NCBI RefSeq assembly: GCF_010183535.1
Contig: NC_071328.1
Span: forward strand, 3,472,001-3,536,000
Reading direction: 5' to 3'
Length of the DNA stretch: 64,000 bases
From: Caenorhabditis remanei
Taxonomy: Eukaryota; Nematoda; Chromadorea; Rhabditida; Rhabditidae
This document shows, piece by piece, positions 54,701 through 64,000 of the stretch. The notes under the pieces are model-generated. The model did no database searches. It was not told where the DNA came from and saw only the letters and a program-made list of their open reading frames with translations. The translations under genes were made by a program, and so were the position numbers. How positions within the stretch are numbered: position 1 is the stretch's first letter; each line of letters starts with the position of its first letter.

Positions 54701-56799
54701 TTTACGTAGTCCGATTGTTTCGATGTGCTCCCCGTTTTGCTGCATCGTTGGCATTTGTAATCGTCCAAGCTGAAATTGAAAAAAAAACATTGATTTTCAA
54801 TAAAATCGGCCATGAGCTCCACAGCCTCAATTTTCCCGTTTTTTCCGGGATAACTTGACTTTTTCAGATAACTTTTTCAGATAAAGAACATTTTTTGTAA
54901 GTTTGATAAAGGGGACTATAAGAAATTGTTCTCTGTAGAACTAGCCGTATAAGCAACAATAGTAAAGGTTCAGAAAATGGCAAAAACCGCTACTTCTACG
55001 AGAAAAACTGCTTTCAGCAATTTCAACAACATTTTTTTTGAAACGCTAGATTACAGTTTTTTGGCTGAAAATCAACAAATCAACAGATTTCATCTCAAAA
55101 ACATTGAAAATATCACGAAAACCACGATTCCCAGTCTGGACCAGTTTTCATGGCTCAAAATCTAAAACTGTGAGGAATAGACCGACTGCAAGTGGCCAGA
55201 AGCTGATTTTAGGTCAAAAATCGTCAATTTTGTATAAAAATCTCTCAAAAAACGTGTTTTTGGCATATAAAAATGCCCATTTTCACAGTTTTCACGATTT
55301 TCTACTCAGAATTCCGTTATTAGTAGCGCACCCCTCTTACAACTTCGCCCCACCGCAAACGAGAGAGTGTCGGACCGAAGACGCAGTTTTTTTCTCGCGC
55401 CAACACAGATTTTCACAGTTTTTGACCAATTTTCGCTATTTTCCAAAGTTTTTTGTAATTTATAATGAAAAATAGCGAAAATAGATTTTTAAAAACTTTG
55501 AAAATTGTGTCGGCTATTATTAATGAAAAGTCAATCAATAAATCGCACGTACTGTTCCTCTCCAAAATAGGAATCCAACGCGTCCAACAACGTGGAATGA
55601 CCCTCAATATTCAATGACAACGAGATCGCCGTCTCCTCCCTCTCGGATCTTTGCCCACATTTACACACAATCCGGGTGCAAATCTCCCCGGTGAACAAAT
55701 CTTTCAGCCGGTTTAGAGTGTCCTGCCCGTTAGGATGGTCTGGAAGACACCGTTCCAGAGCGTTGAAGAATTTCAGACCGAACTCCTGGGAGTCTTGCTG
55801 CTCCGAGTTGAGGCGGAGGAGTTTTCCGAGCCCGGCGGTTTTATCGGCGTCGTTCTAAAAAAATTGGTTAAGAAATTGCTAAATTTGAAAAAAATTAAGT
55901 GAAAATTACGAAAGGAGTAGTCTGAAGAGTGTAGAAAATGTCTTGAAGAGCCATCATAGTCGCTTGAACGTCCATTCGTGGCGCTGGAGGTCTGAAAGTA
56001 AAATTTTTTTAATTTTCAGAATTTCTACAGTTCATACAACTGCGCTCCACCGAAATCCCATTTAGAAATGTCTCTTTTTCTCTAAGTCTCTCAATTTCGC
56101 ACGGAAATTTCTTCGGTTTCGGTAGAGCGCGGTTGTAAGAATCCCACCGCTCTTGCAACTGCGCTCCACCGCAAACGAGAGAGCATCGGCGAGAGAGACG
56201 CAGAGTTTTTTCTCGCGCCGACACAGATTTTCGCAGTTTTTGCGGTGGAGCGCAGTTGCAAGAGCGGTGAGTTGAAACTCGGAACTCACGGCTCGAAGGC
56301 ATCTGAAGGCCGAAAATCGTAAACTAGCTGCCGAAACTCTGGAACATTAAACCAGACTTGCAGAAAACTGTTAACATAACAGAAATTTCCGCCATTCACA
56401 AGTCCAGCCGGCTGCTCGTTCAAATCTCGCCGCTTCTGATCTTTTTTCGCCTCTTCTTTCGTTTCCTGCTCCAGTGCAATCAACTTTTCGAATTTCTCCA
56501 ATCCCAAACGACTGATACAGAACGGGTTGTCACGACAGTTGTGGGTTCTGGAATCTCTTGGCGGCGGATTAGAGAAATTTTGCTTAAATTAAAATTTAAA
56601 AAAAAAATTACTTTGGATTGTGAGATGTGTCGTGGAGAACACACTTTTTGCAGTCTAGTTTCGCTACTTCCATCGCTTTTTGAAATGTGACTAATGCGAC
56701 GTCGTCGAGATCCATCAACGCATTGATCGCCTCATTTCGAAATGCAATTTTACGAGTGTTCGGTTTTTCCTTTGGCTTTTTCTCATTTTCTTTTGTCAT
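48714..56799 (-). CDS. usp-48: Ubiquitin-specific protease USP-48
   Basis: Nine exons: 56799-56612, 56547-56290, 55991-55910, 55854-55553, 54769-54439, 53347-52230, 51456-50526, 49653-49159 and 48818-48714. Total 3810 nt, 1269 aa, phases consistent. The catalytic Cys box is at residues 111-125 (GLVNGGNFCYVNSFL, Cys119), the QDSQEF box in exon 4, and the His box CGHYYDL (His368) with Asn385/Asp386 in exon 5. Zinc-like CxC pairs lie in exons 4 and 5. A long charged, Ala/Glu-rich linker (exon 6) leads to DUSP-like segments (CGHGKMSIDP; CAHGGINFSQF). A ubiquitin-like domain lies near 1178-1245. USP48 trims ubiquitin from nuclear substrates including histone H2A. The ATG follows a TTTTAG acceptor by 10 nt. 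The exon-7 donor is GTTGGT. Introns contain three family-B and two family-A MITEs. The C. elegans orthologue is F30A10.10 by memory. Confidence 0.94.
48867..49117. repeat. Palindromic MITE, family B (usp-48 intron 8)
   Basis: Arms begin ACAACCGCGCCCCGCGGCAA and end CGTTTGCGGTGGGGCGCGGT, with the internal CTCGCGCCGACAC block and complement. Confidence 0.75.
50267..50398. repeat. Palindromic MITE, family A (usp-48 intron 7)
   Basis: It runs from ATTAGCACGG through CCGCGCTCTACCGAAACCG to TTTCGGTGGAGCGCAGTTG. Length and layout match the copies in stn-1 intron 1. Confidence 0.75.
53370..54350. repeat. Degenerate tandem repeat (about 280 bp) in usp-48 intron 5
   Basis: CTCAATTTTACGAAAAATGTG near 53390 recurs near 53675. 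Both copies are followed by GATTAACACAAATTTCATC-like sequence and by AAAATCCCATTTTTCTCGT; a third, weaker unit follows. It is an intronic satellite expansion. Confidence 0.6.
55330..55520. repeat. MITE, family B, partial (usp-48 intron 4)
   Basis: The left arm (CTTCGCCCCACCGCAAACGA, CTCGCGCCAACACAG) is intact. The right arm is truncated after AAAATTGTGTCGGC, next to exon 4. Confidence 0.65.
56025..56268. repeat. Family A and family B MITEs side by side (usp-48 intron 2)
   Basis: A family-A copy (56028-56145, CTGCGCTCCACCGAAATCCC ... TTTCGGTAGAGCGCGG) is directly followed by a short family-B copy (about 56150-56268, CCGCAAACGAGAGAGC ... GCGGTGGAGCGCAGTTG). Confidence 0.75.
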
Positions 56800-57531
56800 A
56801 CTTGACAGTCTAAAACTTATTTTTAATGAATATAGCGAAAAATTTGAAATTATAATAGAGAAAAAAGTGGAAAAAGATGTTAGAACATTTAAAAAACCTG
56901 AGTTCCCAAAAAAAAATTTAAAATTATGGAACTGGCTTTCCCGAGCAATTTCCCGAACAAAAATTCGAGTTTCGAATGTTTTCTACATAGAAAAATACGC
57001 AGAGATCACAAAAAATTGAGAATTTTAACAAAAATTATTTCAAAATTCCAGACGAATCCTAGAATTAAAATCTTAAAATTTAAATATGCACTTCAATTGA
57101 ATCGCGTGGTTTGCGCGGCAATTAAAATGCATCTTTGGTTGCGAACACCAAGTCCTCGATATTACGCAATGTTGCGGACTTCGTTAAGACGAATTTTTGT
57201 GTTTTTCAATGGGAAAATTGGTTATTTTTCGTAATTTTTGTTAATTTTTGTCAATTTTGCTATCGAAAAATGAAGATTTGCAGCTGAATTATGTGGGGAA
57301 CAGAAAAAACCTAGAAAAAGTGATCGAATTTATGATATTTCAGGGTTTTTCGGTTCTTCTGCATTTTATCCTCTTCCTCAAGAAAAACTGCTTGTTTCTC
57401 ACGAATGTCAAGGCAAAAAACGTAGACTTTCTGCTAAATAGCGTAGAAAATCGTGTTTTATTCCGCTCCTTCATCTTTTTCCTTACAAAATTCAAATTTT
57501 CCCCATAAAATTCAATGTTTTCTTCCAGAAC
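56800..57531. promoter_or_regulatory. Divergent intergenic region of usp-48 and fcf-1
   Basis: 730 bp of A/T-rich sequence without a gene. It includes acceptors just before each ATG (TTTTAG at 56812-56810 on the minus strand, TCTTCCAG at 57528 on the plus strand). The promoters of both genes should be here. Confidence 0.5.
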
Positions 57532-58638
57532 ATGGGTAAACGCTTAAAGTCGAACGCCAGAAAGAGCGCCGTCAACAAGCTTGTCAAGAAGACAGATAAC
57601 AGAATGTAAGCCTTGAAAATCTGATTTTTATCGATTAATTAATTAATTATCGATAATTTACAGAAAAGAGGAACAACGAGTGATTCGAACACCGAAAGAA
57701 GATGAGCAAGCACTCAAATTGGTTCATGCGTGAGTTTTCCTCCGATTTCACTTATTTTCACTCTATTTTATCGATTTTCAGCCCAAAAATCTCGTCGGCA
57801 ATGTTCATGAAGTACAACACACAGCTCGGCCCACCATTCCACGTCATCGTCGATACGAATTTCGTGAATTTCGCCGTCAAAAATCGAATCGACATGTTCC
57901 AAGGGCTGATGGATTGTCTGTACGCTAAAACCATCGTCTACGCGACCGACTGTGTGCTCGCCGAGTTGGAGAAAGTCCGCAAGTTCAAAATCGCGCTGAA
58001 AGTGCTGAAAGATCCACGTGTGCAACGACTGAAGTGTGAGCACAAGGGAACGTATGCTGATGACTGTTTGGTGCAGAGAGTTACACAGGTTTGTTTTATA
58101 GAAATAAAAATATCTTTATTTGGCAATAGAATCTAACAAAAAAAAAGGGGGGGGGAAATGCATAAAAATCTATAGAGGCAGGAGGGAAAAACGGAATGAG
58201 TGATGTATTGCTGCAGTCTTTTTTGGCGGTTTTTGGCAATTTTGAACAAATATTTGTATGTAGAATCTGAAAATTTGAAATTACAACTGCGCCCCACTGC
58301 AAACGAGAGAGTATTTAACTTTCACAGTTTTTGACCTATTTTCGCTATATTTCATAACAATTTACAAGAAATACAATAAAAAAACAGCGAAAATAGGTCA
58401 AAAACTGTGAGAATCTGTATCTCTCGCCGATACTCTCTCGTTTGCGGCGGGGCGCAGTTGTGAGAACTGTGCCGAGCTAATAGTTTCGTTTCAGCACAAA
58501 TGCTACATCGTGGCCACTTGCGATCGTGACCTCAAACGTCGCATTCGCAAAATCCCGGGAGTCCCCATCATGTACATCGTCAATCACCGATTCTCAATCG
58601 AGCGAATGCCGGATGCCTATGGAGCGCCGATGAACTAA
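57532..58638 (+). CDS. fcf-1: rRNA-processing protein FCF1 (PIN domain)
   Basis: Four exons (57532-57605, 57664-57729, 57782-58088 and 58495-58638) give 196 aa, the usual FCF1 length. A basic N-terminus ([12 protein letters not shown]) leads to a PIN domain starting near [10 protein letters not shown]. It continues through [12 protein letters not shown] and [10 protein letters not shown] to [20 protein letters not shown], ending with the conserved [13 protein letters not shown]1 is a nucleolar small-subunit processome component acting in early 18S rRNA cleavages. The ATG follows an acceptor by 3 nt. Intron 3 contains a family-B MITE. The stop codon is 10 bp from that of stn-1 on the other strand, so 3' UTRs overlap. 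Identity to the family is very high across the whole length. Confidence 0.95.
58279..58466. repeat. Palindromic MITE, family B (fcf-1 intron 3)
   Basis: AACTGCGCCCCACTGCAAACG at the left and CGTTTGCGGCGGGGCGCAGTT at the right are inverted. Inside, CACAGTTTTTGACCTATTTT and its complement pair. Confidence 0.8.
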
Positions 58639-58648
58639 CCTTCTTTCT

Positions 58649-61600
58649 TCACGCGTACAATCCCAGTCGATACACTTTGGTGGCGAGAAATGAATGTAGA
58701 ATGAATACGACTGGTTTCGCCGAATTCAGCAGATCCAATTCCTTGAAACATTTTTTTGTTAATTGTTGCTCTTTTGTTGTTGATTTCTCTTATCATCCAT
58801 CATTTAAGAAAAAAGAAAGAATAATAATTACCTGTTCACCATGTGGTGGCCCAAAATCGACCCACAAAAAGCGACCGCCGTCGTCACCAGTGGCACGTAT
58901 CGTTTCAAACGAGTGTTGCCACAGTACCTGAATTTTTTTAAATTGTAATTTTCTCTCTGTTTCAAATCCTCTCACCTCCCCCGCTGACGATAACAATGAG
59001 ATTCCATTATCTAGGTTCACTATAAGCTCACACGACTCTCCTCTCCATAGACATGGAGCGGAGACTTGTGACGTGGCAAGACACGCCTCGTACCCTCCAA
59101 TCACTATCGCTCGTACCCATCTCGCCAACTCGGCATGAGTCTCGACGCGAATTGTGTGCGTCCGAACGCCCTGTTGTGTTCCGGTACGCATTCGGAATGA
59201 GATCACATCTGTGAGACCTTTGATGACTGGAGCACTTCGCGAGCTCGTCTGAACTACTCTTGTGGCTACCAGCGGCCGCACTAGCCGAGGCTCCGCCCAC
59301 TCGGCTTTCAGTTGTGGCACGGCTTCATAGAATAGGATCTCGCTGTTTGTAAGTGTCATGAATTTGGGTTTCCACATGGAAATCCCGTTTTCTGACACTT
59401 GCTCAGCAACCCAACCCATATGTCTGACTTGTGGATTGTTTCCAAGCATTATATTGACTTGGGCCAGTGCCTGAGTTAGCAGACAGGTCGTACAGGCGTG
59501 CAGGGCTTCGAACCAGCCGTCAGCTTCCTCACTGCTGGAACATCGCATAGCTAGAGAATATCGGCCTGACGGACTCCGCATCTCTAATATCCTTCCCTCG
59601 GCGTCTGCATCTATCCCAGCTCTTGCCACGTATGCAAGCTTCAACCCGATCGTCCGAACTCTCTCCCGAATATCGTCATCCCATTCCACGTTCTCCACTA
59701 TATTCTCTCTGTGCATCATGTCTTCTCGTCGATATTGAACTTGCAAGTCGACAACTCGACCGGCTCGTTTCAACGCGCGAACTGCTTCCTCGTGAGACGC
59801 GTCTAGAAGACTCTCGCCGTTGACTGAAATGATGACGTCATCGAGGAAGAGCTCGCCGGTTTGATCCGCTGCCATTCCTTTGAAGATTTTGCTGGAAAAA
59901 AGAGAAAATTCGGTATTTTTCTCAGTTTTTCACGAATTTCTTCGTATTTAAATCGCAATTTATAGCAGAATTCCCGAGTTTTTCGATTTCGGCTCTAATT
60001 CTCGTCCCAGAATCAAATAAATTTCGAAGTTTTCCCAGATTTTCTGAAAATTATTCGCATTTTTTTGGTGAAGAATTCAGTTTTTCGGGCGAAAATCGGG
60101 TTTCCTGGCAAAAAAGGACGCCGAAGATAGGAAATTTGGTAAATTATGAATCCAGATTTCCAGGAATTTGAAATAGTAAACGTACTTTCAACTAAATTCG
60201 TGAAAAAATAGTTTTTTAAACTGAAAAATTGATATTTTTCAAAAATGTTCATTTCCAGATCTGCAGAAGCCAGGAATTCCTGGATTAGCACCTACAGTAA
60301 CCTCAAAAATGCCCTTCGTCATCAAAATCTTCGCGTTTTCACAAATTTTAAATTGAAAAAATGCTGATTTTCTGAAAATCTCTTCTTTTTTTAAAAACAA
60401 TTTTTGCTTATTAGCTCGGAACAGTTCTTATAACTGCGCTCCAGCGAAATGCCCTTGAAAAATGTCTCTTTTTGTCTGAGTCTCTCAATTTCGCACACAA
60501 TTTTCTTCGGTTTCGGTAGAGCGCGGTTGTAAGAAGCGTGCGTGCTAATACCAACGTCGTTCAGTTTCTGGAAGTGCGCTCTACGGCGACTTTCTACAAT
60601 CCCTTTAAATAGCAATGATCTTCCTGACGTAAGATGACGACACCTTATCCCCCCACTAGACCCATAAAACCCGTATCAGGGTATCCCTTATAAGTGGGCC
60701 TTACCTAATTACAATTGGCATGTTGTTATCTCTGCCTCCTTTAATCGAAATGCCCAATCCATTTCCATCGTACTTGACGACTCGAACCGTCCGCTTCTCC
60801 GCTTCCACCTCATTCTGCTCCATCGTCTGAAATTATTATTTTTTTGAATTGGATTCCGGATTCACGGCCTCTGATCCCTAGACCTAAACCCATTACTTAT
60901 GTCCACATGGGTTTTATGTGTGCATTCGCATAAATCACTCTGTGGACCCGATTTCGAGAATAAATGAAATTGAGAGAGAGACGGAAATTTCTCGAAAATG
61001 TCACTGACGAATTCGTTTTTGATGAGTCGCCGTTTCTCTTCGGAATATGTGTCACTTGACTTGTCATAGTAGAGATGCCATAGATAGGAAAGTAATAGAG
61101 TACAGCACATGTTATTAGCACGACACGCTTCTTCCAACCGCGCTCTACCGAAACCGCGTGAAAATTGTGTGCGAAATCGAGAGACTCAGAGAAAAATATG
61201 CATTTTTTCAAGGGGGTTTCGATGGAGCGCAGTTGTAAGAATTGTGACGAGCTAATAGGTGAAGGGAATCTCTTATATTTTGGAATTTCAGCCCTCATGA
61301 GATTAATACTACAAAATCATCCATTCGTTTTCTGTTTCCCTTGTCTAGAGTGGCTTCATCTCATTCTTTCTCATTAGCTTGGCTCTTCGATAGAAAAATG
61401 AGAAAAGTGGGTGAAAGATGAAATATGAGCTTTCTTCTCACTAGATGGGGGCGTCTTGAAGATGTGAGAATGGCGTAAAGAAGGGTGACATCAGAAAGTT
61501 TATAGATCAACACTTTTTTGTGTGGGTACTGTAGGTTTTTTTTAATCGGAAGAATTCAGAAGCCAGAGAAATGAGGACTCTGAATCTAGTGGAAATCATT

Positions 61601-62576
61601 GGATAGCGACGAAATGAGCCGAGTTATTAACACGGCACGCTTTTTACAACCGCGCTCTACCGAACTTGAAGAAAATTGTGTGCGAAATTAAGAGAGTCAG
61701 AGAAAAAGGGACATTTTTCAAGGGAATTTCGGTGGAGCGCAGTTGTAAGAAATGTGCCGAGCTATTATGACACTTTTGGTATGGAGAACCATTTTTGAGG
61801 AGTTACAGTAATGAAGAAAGTTAAGATCTGGTAAATCTAGAAATTTGAAGATGAAATTGTAAAAAAATTGACGGTTTTGAAGCAAAACATCTTTCAATCT
61901 TGTTAGTTGGGATGGTTACTTTGGAGTTGTGAGACGTGACCAATATCATTGGAAAGCTGAAATCACGCTGATTCCAAATATATAATTAGTTTTAGCCTAC
62001 GAGGTCTGGTATTCGAGAAAAACGAGGTCAAAGTTCTGGGCAAAAACTGAATATATATTTGGAATCAGCCGTTTTTTCAGCTTTCCAATGATATAGGTCA
62101 CGTACCGTAACTCCAAATTGACTAGTTAATTTCAATGAATTTTTGTAAAAATTTTAGCACGGCACGCTTCTTACAACCGCGCTCTACCGAAACGGAAGAT
62201 GTGTGAAATTGAGAGACTCAAAGAAAATGAGACATTTTTCAAGGGTATTCCGGTGGAGCACAGTTGTAAGAACTGGGCCGAGCTAATATAATTTTTGAGA
62301 ATCCGGATCTGGATGATTGTGCTTTTTCACACTAAAAGCCTCTCATTTCTGGTGATTCCAGACAGATTCCGAATCCTAAAGATTTCAGTTTTCGAACAGA
62401 AACTGACCGATTTGCAACATCGGAACCTAGTTTTCAGACTTAAAATTTCAGTCAAATTTATCTTTTAAAAAAAACCTTACCTGCAGTGTGATCGCAGTCG
62501 GATCGAGTGTTGCCAACACTCGATGCCATTGTCCCTGCACGAATATGTCGACGAGGCCGGATCGAACGGCGGCCAT
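58649..62576 (-). CDS. stn-1: Syntrophin STN-1 (dystrophin-complex adaptor)
   Basis: Five exons: 62576-62481, 60826-60705, 59891-58976, 58927-58832 and 58741-58649. Total 440 aa. Exon 1 encodes the start of the split PH1 domain ([19 protein letters not shown]). Exons 2-3 encode the PDZ domain (about 44-125; ligand loop GLGISIKGG, then [16 protein letters not shown]). The rest of PH1, a PH2 domain and the syntrophin-unique C-terminus ([19 protein letters not shown]) follow. Syntrophins bind dystrophin (DYS-1) at the muscle membrane and bring signalling and channel proteins through PDZ. The intron at 58975-58928 is 48 bp and in frame, so it can be mistaken for coding sequence. The last exon uses a TTTCAAG acceptor. 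Intron 1 carries three family-A MITEs and intron 2 one. The C. elegans orthologue is F30A10.8 by memory. Confidence 0.95.
60410..60551. repeat. Palindromic MITE, family A (stn-1 intron 2)
   Basis: It runs from TTAGCTCGGAACAGTTCTTA to CGTGCTAATA, with CTGCGCTCCAGCGAAATGCC and GGTTTCGGTAGAGCGCGGTT as arms. Confidence 0.8.
61114..61257. repeat. Palindromic MITE, family A (stn-1 intron 1, copy 1)
   Basis: ATTAGCACGACACGCTTCTT at the left and GACGAGCTAAT at the right; arms CGCGCTCTACCGAAACCG and TTTCGATGGAGCGCAGTTG. Confidence 0.8.
61624..61767. repeat. Palindromic MITE, family A (stn-1 intron 1, copy 2)
   Basis: TTATTAACACGGCACGC at the left and TGCCGAGCTATTA at the right; arms CCGCGCTCTACCGAACTTG and TTTCGGTGGAGCGCAGTTG. 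Confidence 0.8.
61898..62145. repeat. Second type of foldback in stn-1 intron 1
   Basis: CATTGGAAAGCTGAAATCACG near 61949 and AGCTTTCCAATGATATAGGT near 62080 are inverted, as are CTGATTCCAAATATATA and TATATATTTGGAATCAG. The arms of about 90 bp are unrelated to MITE families A and B. Confidence 0.75.
62153..62288. repeat. Palindromic MITE, family A (stn-1 intron 1, copy 3)
   Basis: TTTAGCACGGCACGCTTCTT at the left and GGGCCGAGCTAATA at the right; arms CCGCGCTCTACCGAAACGG and TTCCGGTGGAGCACAGTTG. The 5' half is slightly shortened. Confidence 0.8.
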
Positions 62577-63318
62577 CGGACGCCGATCCAAAGAAGATCA
62601 AAACTACAAAAGACACGTGTTGTAGTCTTCTAAAAGAATACAAATTAAAACTCAGAAGATTTTGTTTGTAGTGTAGCACAAGAAGCAGAAGCAGTCAGAA
62701 GCGAAAAAACCGCTTGTGTAGGAGAAAAGAGATGGAGAGAGAGAGAGGAGGAGGAGGCAATAATAGAATATTTGGGGGCCTGCTCTTTCTCTGTGGGAGA
62801 AGAAGCACACTCTTTCTTGCTCAGTGCTCTCCGAGGAGCCGGAGCTCGAGCTCTCTCTCTTCCAATCGAAACACTCTCTCTCTCTTGCTTAACGGAGTGA
62901 CACTATCGCGCACTCCGTCGTCGTCTCTCATAGCTGTGGCGAGTCTCTGAGTCTCAAGACACTCGCTATCTCTCCCCGAATTCATATTCCTCCTCGGTTA
63001 TGATTCCTCCTTCCTTCCCGTTGGCTTCCCGCCAAGATTGTGAACACACTCGGTTACACTAGACGCTTTGTTTCGCTTGGTTTCTTCTAGTAATTGGAAG
63101 AAAAGTTACACTCAATGGCTAGTTAGAGAGAAGTTTTGTTGTCGACTTTTTGGAAAAGTTGTGAAATTTCTAGAATGTTGGATTTTGGATTTCCTAGAAA
63201 ATCTCAAATTCTCAAATTTCCACATTTTTTGTTTCTGGAGGTTTCCAAGAAGGAAATTTATTCGAATTCTGGAATCTCGAAATTTTAGATTCTCGAATTC
63301 TTGAAATCTTGAAAGCTA

Positions 63319-63459
63319 TTACCTCGGCACAGTTCTTACAACTGCGCTCCACCGAACTGCCCTTGAAAAATGACTCTTTTTCTCTGGGTCTCTCAATTTC
63401 GCACGCAATTTTATTTGGGTTCGGTAGAGCGCGATTGTAAGAAACGTTCCGTGCTAATA
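63319..63459. repeat. Palindromic MITE, family A (upstream of stn-1)
   Basis: TTACCTCGGCACAGTTCTTA at the left and CCGTGCTAATA at the right; arms CTGCGCTCCACCGAACTGCC and GGTTCGGTAGAGCGCGATT. Confidence 0.8.
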
Positions 63460-63804
63460 TCAAAAATCTGGAATGTTGAAATTTTAGATTCTCGAATTCT
63501 TGAATACTTGAAATCTATCGTGTCTGCTTTTTCCAATATCTAGGCATCTGAAATTTCCTTATACTGAGCTAGAATTGCCATCTCAACTCTAACGGAAGGA
63601 TATTCTGGAAATATTTGGAAATCTTTATTGACCGTGCAACAGACCTTGAAATTGCTGATTCCGGAAATTCTGACATTTGGAGTTCCAGATTTTTTTTCAC
63701 TTTCAAAAAAACTGGAATTTTAAAGTTCCAAGTATGGGATTCTCTAGAAAACGAAAGAATCATATAATTCTGAATCAGAATTCCAGAATTTACCAGAAAA
63801 AAAC

Positions 63805-64000
63805 CTGATCCATCTAAATCCTGAATTTCAAATTTTGAATTTCTGAGTTTTGAATTCTGAATCCTGAATTCTGAATTTCAAATCTTGAATCTTTAATTCT
63901 GAATCCTGAATCCTGAATTTCAAATCTTGAATCCTGAATCTTGAATTCTGAATCTTGAATTATGAATTCTGAATCTTGAATTCTTAAATCTTGAATCCTG
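63805..64000. repeat. Minisatellite of GAATCTTGAATT-type units
   Basis: It consists of 7-8-bp units (TGAATCC, TGAATTC, TGAATCT, TGAATTTCAAATC) in tandem up to the end of the window. Longer period units of about 50 bp containing TTTCAAATCTTGAATC repeat near 63875 and 63916. It continues beyond the window. Confidence 0.85.

Larger units (their letters stand above)
62577..64000. other. stn-1 upstream region and window end
   Basis: No gene recognised. A purine/pyrimidine-rich segment (GA and CT runs, about 62730-62960) just upstream of stn-1 may be promoter or 5'-UTR sequence. A family-A MITE (63319-63459) and a short tandem repeat at the window end follow. Confidence 0.5.

Noticed and set aside
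58928..58975. Reading through between stn-1 exons 3 and 4 as continuous coding sequence
   Set aside because: The 48-bp stretch is in frame but starts GTGAG, ends TTCAG and breaks the conserved syntrophin-unique region, so it is an intron.

Overview
The window is eukaryotic DNA from a nematode of the genus Caenorhabditis, most likely an Elegans-group species other than C. elegans itself. The evidence is very short introns (47-51 bp) mixed with transposon-bloated ones, TTTTCAG acceptors, candidate trans-splice sites a few bases before start codons, and a gene set and order that match my memory of the C. elegans chromosome I cosmids C36F7, C41G7 and F30A10. I cannot name the species from sequence alone. 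The supplied six-frame translations do not respect introns, so I rebuilt the gene models by hand. Exon phases close in every multi-exon model reported.

Layout. 1-10.1 kb: gene-poor, AT-rich upstream region with a few mobile-element relics. 10.1-13.6 kb (+): irx-1, an Iroquois TALE homeobox gene. 13.6-26 kb: a repeat-rich stretch with nested elements, a small spliced gene of unknown function (20.1-20.6 kb), two saposin-like (caenopore) genes (22.2-22.6 kb minus, 25.1-25.4 kb plus) and a dead mariner between them. 26.0-38.0 kb (-): ahr-1 (aryl hydrocarbon receptor), 12 exons spread over 12 kb because its introns are full of mobile elements. 39.0-42.7 kb (-): set-32 histone methyltransferase. 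43.1-45.1 kb (+): a KH-domain RNA-binding protein gene, divergent from set-32. 46.4-47.0 kb (+): tspo-1. 47.3-48.4 kb (+): smn-1. 48.7-56.8 kb (-): usp-48 deubiquitinase. 57.5-58.6 kb (+): fcf-1, divergent from usp-48. 58.6-62.6 kb (-): stn-1 syntrophin, whose stop codon lies 10 bp from that of convergent fcf-1. The rest is the stn-1 upstream region.

The host genes are ordinary housekeeping, regulatory and neuronal genes and do not form one pathway. The most unusual content is non-coding. (1) Eight dispersed tRNA-like units each have box A, box B and an oligo-T terminator. Five of them also carry a TTTATCAC-type motif placed exactly 41-42 nt upstream of box A, which suggests a Pol III-transcribed family. 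(2) A 3.1-kb element with arms of about 630 bp in ahr-1 intron 1 carries one of these units at each end. (3) A decayed TTAA-target transposon sits inside another repeat whose uninterrupted copy is also present in the window. (4) Two hAT-like elements have perfect 8-bp target duplications and are filled with simple sequence. (5) Two palindromic MITE families are concentrated in introns of set-32, smn-1, usp-48, fcf-1 and stn-1.
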